DNA from: Aphanothece sp. CMT-3BRIN-NPC111
GTDB lineage: Bacteria > Cyanobacteriota > Cyanobacteriia > Cyanobacteriales > JAHHGU01
Direction: 5' to 3'
Length of the DNA: 53,112 nt
Assembly: GCA_019359765.1 (NCBI GenBank)
Contig: JAHHGU010000035.1
Span: forward strand, 1-53,112
Below are positions 44,035 to 50,194 of the stretch, one piece after another. Positions within the stretch are counted from its first letter, which is position 1. The number at the start of each line of letters is the position of its first letter. The notes below the pieces were generated by a model. It did not search any database. It was not told where the DNA came from and worked only from the letters and a program-made list of their open reading frames with translations. Both the position numbers and the translations under genes were made by a program.

Positions 44035-44214
44035 AAAAAGCTAAGTATATAAGCACAAAAAACACATACTGCTGCGAGTCAGGCAGAACCGTCATTGGCT
44101 ATTATGGGAAGCCATTCACTTAGCTGGGCGTACTAGTAATAACTGTACGGGTAAAACCAGCAGCCAAGAAAAATTGGACAGAAGCGAGGAATTTTAGGCA
44201 CAAATGCTTCGTCC

Positions 44215-44709
44215 CTACCTTCTTGTATCAGCTTCCTGAATCACCAACACCGAACAGGGAGCGTGGTGTAGCACATGATTACTCACACTCCCCAACAACG
44301 CTTCCGTCAACCCCTTGCGACCCCTGCGTCCTACGACAATCAGATCCGCTCCCCAACTGTAAGCCAGTTTACACAGCCACTGGCCAGCATCGCCGACTTT
44401 GTAATCAAATTCTGTCAGCACTCCCTTGCTGGTGGCGGTTTTGCAGTAGCTTCTCAGCATTGCCTGCGCCTCCTCGATCCGCTGTTCAATGAGGCTCTCT
44501 TGAGTTTGGTAGGCAGTGTTCATCATCTCCGGATACAAACCCATTTCGACTGACATGGGAACCGATGGTTCACCAACCATATCGCTGCTCAGGCAATTGA
44601 GCAGCATCAGTCTACTGGCATTCACCTGGGCTAATTCTAGCGCCTGAGAGAACACAGGCTTGCATAAGGAAGAGTTGTCTATGGCGACAAGGATTTTCTG
44701 AAAACTCAT
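44215..44709 (-). CDS. Universal stress protein (UspA family)
   Basis: A 164-residue protein with the Usp fold: FQKILVAIDNSSLCKPVFSQ at the start and the ATP-binding signature VVGRRGRKGLTEALLGSVSN (G-x2-G-x9-G-S) near the end, followed by APCSVLVI. ATP binding is therefore expected. The gene lies 12 bases after the Crp-type regulator on the same strand, so the two are likely cotranscribed and the regulator may govern the same stress response. Confidence 0.92.
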   Translation of the reverse strand: MSFQKILVAIDNSSLCKPVFSQALELAQVNASRLMLLNCLSSDMVGEPSVPMSVEMGLYPEMMNTAYQTQESLIEQRIEEAQAMLRSYCKTATSKGVLTEFDYKVGDAGQWLCKLAYSWGADLIVVGRRGRKGLTEALLGSVSNHVLHHAPCSVLVIQEADTRR

Positions 44710-44721
44710 ATGATTGTCTAT

Positions 44722-45429
44722 CTAAGAGATGATCCGCTCCAACGCTGACACATCGGGAATACAAAGGAGATCCTGGTTACGCACAATTAACCCCTTCTTC
44801 TCTAACTTAGTCAGTACCCGTGTTACCGTTTCCCGTGCCAGACCACTGAGGCTACTTAACTCTCTATGGGGTAAGTTTGGAATTTCCGTTCCTTGCTCTC
44901 TACTTTTCCCCTGACCCTCTACCAAAAATAATAAGGTGTCTGCCACGCGCGACGTACTATCCGATTCCCGCAACCGGAGACGGCGGTTTACTTGACGCAA
45001 GCGTTTTGCCATCAGCTGAGCTAACCGGACTCCCGCCAGTGGTTCTGTCTTGATTAACTTCACAAAATCCTGAGCTGGCATACTGCCAACCATGGTGGCA
45101 GTCAACGTAATCACATCTGTTGAACGGGGTACCTCATCTAGCGCCGCCATTTCGCCAAAGAGTTCTCCTTGACCGAGAATATTGAGCGTCACCTCTTTGC
45201 CATCCAGGTTGTATGTCCGGATCTTCGCCCAACCATTCAAAATGAAATACACAGAACCGCCCCAGTCATTTTCCAGCAAAAGCACCTGATTTGGGGGATG
45301 GGTACGGGTGACGACATTGGCAATGGCTTTTTCCACAGCAGCTTCTGGTAAGCCGGTAAAAAAAGGAGCGGAGTGCATCAACGCATTAATGTTGGAGTTG
45401 AGTTCGCGAGCGCTGTGTAGGTGTTCCAT
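44722..45429 (-). CDS. Crp/Fnr-family transcriptional regulator
   Basis: About 235 residues from the ATG at 45429 (MEHLHSARELNSNINALM); the extension to 45513 runs through an inverted repeat and is not conserved-looking. A cyclic-nucleotide-binding-type domain covers about 20-135 (FFTGLPEAAVEKAI, GQGELFGEMAALDEVPRST), and a winged-helix domain follows with the recognition helix LSGLARETVTRVLTKLEKKGLI near the C-terminus. The FGEMA...PRS loop is close to the cNMP-binding consensus, so a cyclic nucleotide effector is possible. It heads an operon with the universal stress protein gene. Confidence 0.9.
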   Translation of the reverse strand: MEHLHSARELNSNINALMHSAPFFTGLPEAAVEKAIANVVTRTHPPNQVLLLENDWGGSVYFILNGWAKIRTYNLDGKEVTLNILGQGELFGEMAALDEVPRSTDVITLTATMVGSMPAQDFVKLIKTEPLAGVRLAQLMAKRLRQVNRRLRLRESDSTSRVADTLLFLVEGQGKSREQGTEIPNLPHRELSSLSGLARETVTRVLTKLEKKGLIVRNQDLLCIPDVSALERIIS

Positions 45430-45478
45430 AGAGCCATTGCATTGTAAACGCTGAGGACAGTGGATATCGTTCCTCACT

Positions 45479-45506
45479 GTAGAGAGGTGGAATTTCGCCT
45501 CTCTAC
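45479..45506. promoter_or_regulatory. Inverted repeat upstream of the Crp-type regulator
   Basis: GTAGAGAGG (45479-45487) and CCTCTCTAC (45498-45506) form a perfect nine-base stem with a ten-base loop, 50 bases before the regulator's ATG. It could be an operator or a leader hairpin. Its arms resemble those of the GTAGAGACG palindrome at 46255, so it may be a relic of the same repeat family. Confidence 0.4.
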
Positions 45507-45513
45507 TAACCAA

Positions 45514-46037
45514 GCTCCATGAAATCCCGCGACTTGAGTCGTGGTTCGGGAGCCTAATAAGCAGTCAATTTAACTTAACTATACACTGACTAATTTAGCA
45601 GAAATGTTGGATATAGATACAAAACTTTACATACCACAATATAGTTACCCTATAAACAGTATAAAAATCAACATCTCATAATGGAAAACCACGATTTAAT
45701 CCTAAGTCTAGATTTTGTTAATTTGTAGTTGAAGGGGCTGGACTAAAAATGCCTTCATGCTCAGTTGGTGGCAAAAATCTATACATAAAATTACGTTCTC
45801 ATAAGGTTAGTAAATGTTCGTTCACATCGTCACTTCTATGACAATACAATTTTCAAACAGTTGCAGTTTTTTTAAGAAGAACGATGCCTATTTTATTAAT
45901 TTGAGGATTGAATATATAACTGTTCCTGCGTTCACTCGAAAATCACTAATTCATACATTAAACAATTATTTTTACAAAAATCAGAAAGATAATAATGTTA
46001 TATGTATTAAGGTTAAAAAAAAGCTGAACACATAATT
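45514..46037. other. AT-rich intergenic region with IS-like hairpin
   Basis: No gene is supported. At 45526-45552 CCGCGAC/GTCGTGG forms a small hairpin flanked by CTCC and GGGAG, resembling an IS200/IS605 subterminal hairpin and possibly the left end of the neighbouring tnpB relic. The 73-codon frame at 45814-46035 has no recognisable content; it might be the decayed N-terminal part of tnpB but I cannot show that. Confidence 0.4.
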
Positions 46038-46609
46038 AAAAAAGTTCAAAAATGGTTCAGTAAAAATTTGTTTGAAGCTGCAAAACATCAATCAAACAAC
46101 TATCACAAGGCTGAGAAATAGCTAGGTAAAGTTAATTTTAAAATTCAAAGACAGCGCAAAGATTGGAAAATTAAACAAGCTCAATGCTTAGCGGCATCTA
46201 ACGAGGTCGTAGTATATGAAGATTTGAAGATTGCGAACATGATCAAGAATCATTGTAGAGACGCGCCATGGCGCGTCTCTACGATATCTGATGATCAATG
46301 GTTAAACTACTACGGAAAAGTCTGGAATAAGGTTGTTGTGGCTGTTTCGCCTAACTACACGTCGCAAGATTGTTCCAATTGTGAAAAAGCAGTAAAGTAA
46401 CGCATTCATGTCCTAATTGTGGAGTAGTGATTTGTCGCGATACAAATGCGGCGATAAATATCCTCAAAAAGGGCATGATTATTTTGGGGATAGAGTGGCA
46501 AAACAGTACCCAAGGGCATTGGGGATCTGCATCGAAAGATGGAAAGCATGGGGAGAAGACCGCCTCTACTATTAATGGGCAACCTGAAATAGCAAGTGGA
46601 CTTCGTTAA
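46038..46609 (+). pseudogene. Decayed tnpB (IS200/IS605 RNA-guided nuclease) fragment
   Basis: Translation from about 46038 gives recognisable TnpB sequence: NYHKAEK, an in-frame stop at about 46122, LGKVNFKIQRQRKDW, then VVVYEDLKIANMIKNH (RuvC II glutamate), WLNYYGKVWNKVVVAVSPNY, the zinc-ribbon CSNC, a frameshift near 46397, CPNC, and CRDTNAAINILKKG with the RuvC III aspartate. The sequence between NH and ISD has been replaced by ten residues encoded by the palindrome at 46255-46282. The N-terminal part is missing or unrecognisable. With a stop, a frameshift and missing segments the gene cannot make an active nuclease. Confidence 0.85.
46255..46282. repeat. Perfect 28-bp palindrome inside the tnpB relic
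   Basis: GTAGAGACGCGCC-AT-GGCGCGTCTCTAC reads identically on both strands. It interrupts the tnpB relic without breaking its reading frame. Palindromes of the GTAGAGACGCG type are a dispersed repeat in many cyanobacterial genomes; this is the only full copy in the window. Confidence 0.85.
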
Positions 46610-46612
46610 ACC

Positions 46613-46747
46613 ATGAACAATAATTCCCGCACATGGACTGTCGGGGAGTATGTCAATGATGGCAGTATCCGAGAGTACTGGGATGAGACTGAAAATCTCT
46701 TGGTTGATAGAGACGTAAATGCTGCTATCAATATCAAGAGACTAAAG
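46613..46747 (+). pseudogene. Second tnpB C-terminal fragment
   Basis: From the ATG at 46613 the frame reads SRTWTVGEYVNDGSIREYW and then VDRDVNAAINIKRLK, where DRDVNAAINIK is a typical TnpB C-terminal RuvC III segment. It differs from the CRDTNAAINIL copy just upstream, so it derives from another element. Only about 45 codons remain, ending against the 3' end of exbD. Confidence 0.65.
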
Positions 46748-46751
46748 GTGG

Positions 46752-47153
46752 TTATTGCTTCTGGGCAGCGATCGCTAATTTGGCTTCTTTGATCTGACGC
46801 AATCGATCCATCACTTCGACCACTTGACCGTGGTTAACCCCTTTATCTGCATTCAGGATGACAAGTGCTTCCTGATTCGGCTCGATCAACTTGCGTACTG
46901 CTGGTTCCAGAGCATCTAGCTGAATTGGCTGTCGATTTAACGCTACTCGTCCTTCTCGATCCACCGTCACTGTAATTTTAGTGGATTGCTGAGTTTGAGC
47001 AGTTGTTGCTTTGGGGAGATTAACCGACAATCCTTCTGAGCGGGTCAAAAACAGCGTAGACATGATAAAGAAGGTCAGAATCGCGAAGATCACATCGATC
47101 ATCGGCACAATATTGATCTGTGCTGGTATTTCTGGCTCATCTGGTAGGCGCAT
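46752..47153 (-). CDS. exbD: ExbD/TolR-family biopolymer transport protein
   Basis: About 133 residues from the ATG at 47153. AAAAGGAGGT at 47162-47171 sits inside the end of exbB and points to this start, giving MRLPDEPEIPAQINIVPMID; starts at 47174 or 47210 would lie at or upstream of this ribosome-binding site. One membrane helix (VIFAILTFFIMSTLFLT) contains the family's functional aspartate in PMIDV just before it. The periplasmic domain follows (TVDREGRVALNRQPI, ILNADKGVNHG). It works with ExbB to turn the proton gradient into force on TonB. It overlaps exbB by 17 bases. Confidence 0.92.
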   Translation of the reverse strand: MRLPDEPEIPAQINIVPMIDVIFAILTFFIMSTLFLTRSEGLSVNLPKATTAQTQQSTKITVTVDREGRVALNRQPIQLDALEPAVRKLIEPNQEALVILNADKGVNHGQVVEVMDRLRQIKEAKLAIAAQKQ

Positions 47154-47790
47154 AGGAACGACCTCCTTTTTCATAACGGCGGCGATATAACAGTTCCAGT
47201 TGTCCACCATACTCCTGAATTAGTGCTATCTGGCGTTGGTACATGCCCCGAAATGTATTGGCAAACATGAGTATAAAGATAGCGACTATCAAGCCTGCAG
47301 CTGTGGAAACAAGTGCCTCACTAATACCCGCCGTCACATTAGCTGTTTTACTACCACCCACATCACCCAGATTGAGTGAAGCAAAGGAGGTAATCAAACC
47401 TAATACTGTACCGAGAAGACCCAGCAGTGGTGCCAGGCTGATGATCGTATCAAACATATTGTTGAAACGCTTCAGCACAGGAATCTCTGCTTGTGCTTCA
47501 CTTTCCAAAGCTAGACGAAATTCTTCTGGATTCGGTTCTTCGAGTTCTAAAGCAGCCAAAAAAATGCGAGCAATTGGCAGATCGGCATTTTTCTGAAGCT
47601 TATCCAAAGTAGCAACAACATTACCGCGCCTATAGAGAGTCAGCACTTCTCGCACCACGCGACCTTGAGTGCGATTGACGCGAAACCAAAAAACTACCCG
47701 CTCTATAATCAGCCCAAATCCTACCACTGAAAATGCTAGCAGTGGCCACATGACCACTCCACCCGCCGCAAAAAGATTAGTAATTCCCAT
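47137..47790 (-). CDS. exbB: ExbB/TolQ/MotA-family proton channel protein
   Basis: A 217-residue inner-membrane protein with three membrane helices: residues about 10-32 (VVMWPLLAFSVVGFGLII), about 115-135 (IISLAPLLGLLGTVLGLITS) and about 155-180 (ALVSTAAGLIVAIFILMFAN). The LAPLLGLLGTV and ALVSTAAGL motifs are diagnostic. It forms the ion-conducting ring around ExbD. It lies upstream of and overlaps exbD, and is divergent from tonB, so the complete energising complex for the receptor at 50195 is local. Confidence 0.92.
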   Translation of the reverse strand: MGITNLFAAGGVVMWPLLAFSVVGFGLIIERVVFWFRVNRTQGRVVREVLTLYRRGNVVATLDKLQKNADLPIARIFLAALELEEPNPEEFRLALESEAQAEIPVLKRFNNMFDTIISLAPLLGLLGTVLGLITSFASLNLGDVGGSKTANVTAGISEALVSTAAGLIVAIFILMFANTFRGMYQRQIALIQEYGGQLELLYRRRYEKGGRSYAPTR

Positions 47791-48366
47791 ATGTTCTGAT
47801 CTGTAGAGTAATTAAAAAGGCAGATGAAGCATAGTTCCTAATTTTGTTTCAGGGACAAATATCCTTCTACCCATTTGTAGGCTTTTACCCTTACTAGCTG
47901 TAGGCATACCCGCAGCGTTGTCACAGGCTAGGCTACTACAACAGCGTCTGTCCCATGACCACAAGGCATTTGGGACTACTGTTTTAGGGAAATTCCGTCA
48001 AGTTGTTCTTGGTTGCCTAATTGTCTCGCCGCCTACATATCTGCTTGCCAGAGTAGATAGCAAAACAAGACCAACCAATGCCGCAACTAATGCGCTCGGC
48101 GCGTTAGTTTTACAACTCACTGGCTGATAGAACTTCTCAAAAAAAAATAACCCTAATAAGAATCTATGTCAAGCGGTCTAGCTGAGCAAGTACTCCTTAA
48201 AAGTTTTAACAAAATATTGGAATTTGCTGAAAGCAATACTCTGCAAACCTTTCAAGCCCTTCATATCATGGCTATTGTCATGGCTCTCTCTTCTTTATCT
48301 ACTTGACATTTGCAACTACTGTGTCTTAAGTTGACTCCATTAAGTGCAAATAGTTTGCAATAGAAG
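47791..48366. other. Intergenic region between divergent exbB and tonB
   Basis: About 575 bases. A 69-codon frame at 47918-48127 shows no family resemblance and I do not call it a gene. I looked for a Fur box (GATAATGATAATCATTATC type) as expected for iron uptake and found no convincing match. The stretch 48138-48165 is A/T-rich and could hold promoter elements. Confidence 0.4.
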
Positions 48367-50076
48367 ATGGGGTTATCAACTATCGCTGTAGAGCAGCGAG
48401 AAAAAGAAGAGGAGTCGCTGAGATCGTTTCTCACTAAAAGCCTGATCGCTTCGCTGGCAGTGCATATTGTGCTGCTGATATTCGGCAGTCTTTGGGCGAA
48501 AGGGACTGAACTTGGAGAACTTACAGAAGACCCGATTGAAGTGGAAGTCGTTGATAATTTGCCCACTGTTGAACAAGCAAAACCAAAAGAGAACAAAAAA
48601 GAGAACAAACAGAAGACTCAATTAGAAGGCAGCTCTAAAGCAGGAGGAGGCTCTGGTGGTGGGTCTGGAACACCATTAAGAGCCAGTGAAACTCTAAGTA
48701 CTTCATCTGCACCACCAATTCAACAAACCGCTTATCAACCAGCATTAGCTCTGCCTCCGCCATCGGCGCAACCAACTGCTGACAAACCAATAGCGCCGTT
48801 GAAAGCACCGATTATTTCTAAGCCTGACCCGAAACCAATTGAAACTCCCCCCAAACAGGAACTGATTAGCAACAAGCTTCCCGACCCCCCAGAGGTACCC
48901 CCCCCAGAACCGACGCCTGTTGACAACTCAGTACTAGCTGAACCAATCAAATCAACACCCAGACCAAAAAGCCCTCAGGAACCAAAGCCAGTTAGTAAAC
49001 CATCACCTAGTCCCCCGGCTACTCCCCTATCTCAATCGCCAGTTGCGGTAAACCCACCTCCACAAAATCAAACACCAGCGGCTCCAAGACAGCCAGTTTC
49101 GCCTGTGGATCAAGTTACCCAAAGATTCAGAGATCTGTTTGGAGGATCGAGTAGCCCTAAAGACAATCAACAATTTGCACTGAATCCCGCAGCTCAGCCA
49201 AACAGGACTAGTGGAGGGGGCGATCGCTCTAACATTCCCACTGGCTCAGGAAATGGAGCGGTAAGTGGCTCTGGCAGCAGTAATAAACCAGGCAATGGCT
49301 TGGGTAATGGCTCTGGTACGGGTTCTGGAAATGGTCCTGGCAATGGCCCTGGCAATGGCCCTGGCAATGGCCCTGGTACGGGTTCTGGAAATGGCCCTGG
49401 TAATGGTCCCGGCAATGGTCCTGGAAATGGTAATCAACCTGGACAGAGGGCAGCAACCGCACCCAAAAAGCCAGCACAGAAAACTCCTCGCCCTAAACCT
49501 GTTACTTGCCGTAATTGTCCTCGACCAAAGCGCCCCTCTGGTACTGAAGAGTTAGAAGGCAGAGCAGTTGCAGAGATAAGTGTTGACAGTGAGGGCAATG
49601 TTAGTGACGTAAGGCTAGCACAGTCTACAGGCGACGAGAGACTCGATCAAGCAGTTATCGACACCTTAAGGAAGTGGAAGTATACAAAATCAGAAAAGGG
49701 ACACCTTGACAAAAAAGCTATTAGCTTTACGGTAGACGGATCTGAGTTCGATCGCAAAGCCCGCGATCGTCAACGTATCGCAGAAAAAAAAGAGCGAGAA
49801 CGCCAAGCTCTTCAACTTGAGCAAGAAAAAGAACGAGAACGTCAAGCTCTTCAACTTGAACAACAAAGAGAACAAGAACGCCAAGCTCTTCAACTTGAGC
49901 AAGAAAAAGAACGAGAACGTCAGGCTCGTGAACTTGAGCAAGAAAGAAAACGGCAAGAGTTACAGCCTCTTCCAACACCAAATTCCTCAACTATTCCAGG
50001 GCTTCCTTCTCAACCTATAACTCCAGAACCAGAAAACTCACCACTAGAACCGGCTACTCCCCTATCGGCACCGTAA
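48367..50076 (+). CDS. tonB: TonB-family energy transducer with unusual C-terminal extension
   Basis: A 569-residue protein. One N-terminal membrane anchor (residues about 29-47, SLIASLAVHIVLLIFGSLWA) is followed by a long Pro-rich periplasmic spanner (about 105-250) and a Gly-Asn-Pro repeat tract (GNGP units, about 300-358). The TonB C-terminal domain lies at about 395-462 (RAVAEISVDSEGNVSDVRLA, LRKWKYT). Instead of ending there, the protein continues with four 13-residue charged helical repeats (ERQALQLEQEKER type, about 475-530) and a Pro-rich tail. TonB domains are normally the last element. The receptor gene 110 bases downstream is the probable partner. Confidence 0.87.
   Translation: MGLSTIAVEQREKEEESLRSFLTKSLIASLAVHIVLLIFGSLWAKGTELGELTEDPIEVEVVDNLPTVEQAKPKENKKENKQKTQLEGSSKAGGGSGGGSGTPLRASETLSTSSAPPIQQTAYQPALALPPPSAQPTADKPIAPLKAPIISKPDPKPIETPPKQELISNKLPDPPEVPPPEPTPVDNSVLAEPIKSTPRPKSPQEPKPVSKPSPSPPATPLSQSPVAVNPPPQNQTPAAPRQPVSPVDQVTQRFRDLFGGSSSPKDNQQFALNPAAQPNRTSGGGDRSNIPTGSGNGAVSGSGSSNKPGNGLGNGSGTGSGNGPGNGPGNGPGNGPGTGSGNGPGNGPGNGPGNGNQPGQRAATAPKKPAQKTPRPKPVTCRNCPRPKRPSGTEELEGRAVAEISVDSEGNVSDVRLAQSTGDERLDQAVIDTLRKWKYTKSEKGHLDKKAISFTVDGSEFDRKARDRQRIAEKKERERQALQLEQEKERERQALQLEQQREQERQALQLEQEKERERQARELEQERKRQELQPLPTPNSSTIPGLPSQPITPEPENSPLEPATPLSAP
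49309..49436 (+). repeat. GNGP-coding 12-bp repeat tract in tonB
   Basis: GGCAATGGCCCT and close variants recur about ten times, interrupted twice by GGTACGGGTTCTGG. The tract encodes a flexible Gly/Asn/Pro linker before the TonB domain. Confidence 0.85.
49797..49950 (+). repeat. 39-bp repeat encoding the coiled-coil tail of tonB
   Basis: Four units of 39 bases (GAACGCCAAGCTCTTCAACT core) encode 13-residue charged helical repeats. The copies differ at only a few positions, implying fairly recent expansion. Confidence 0.85.
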
Positions 50077-50194
50077 GATGCTGCCTACAAGAGTGGATAG
50101 CTGAAGATTTTCAACTCTTTCTATAAACCTAATTTCTAAAACTGAAGCGTGTCATTCAGACCGCAATTCAAGATTTTCGTGTGAGGAGATGTCA

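Noticed and set aside
45814..46035. 73-codon frame upstream of the tnpB relic as a TnpA transposase
   Set aside because: It lacks the HUH motif and catalytic tyrosine context of IS200-type TnpA and has no recognisable similarity.
47918..48127. 69-codon frame between exbB and tonB
   Set aside because: No family resemblance or start signal; treated as intergenic.
47791..48366. Fur box for the iron-uptake genes
   Set aside because: Expected from function, but no match near the consensus palindrome could be found by eye; the region before the receptor at 50077-50194 was also checked.
49194..49477. Minus-strand frames rich in Pro/Gly or His/Tyr
   Set aside because: They are shadows of the 12-base GNGP repeat in tonB.
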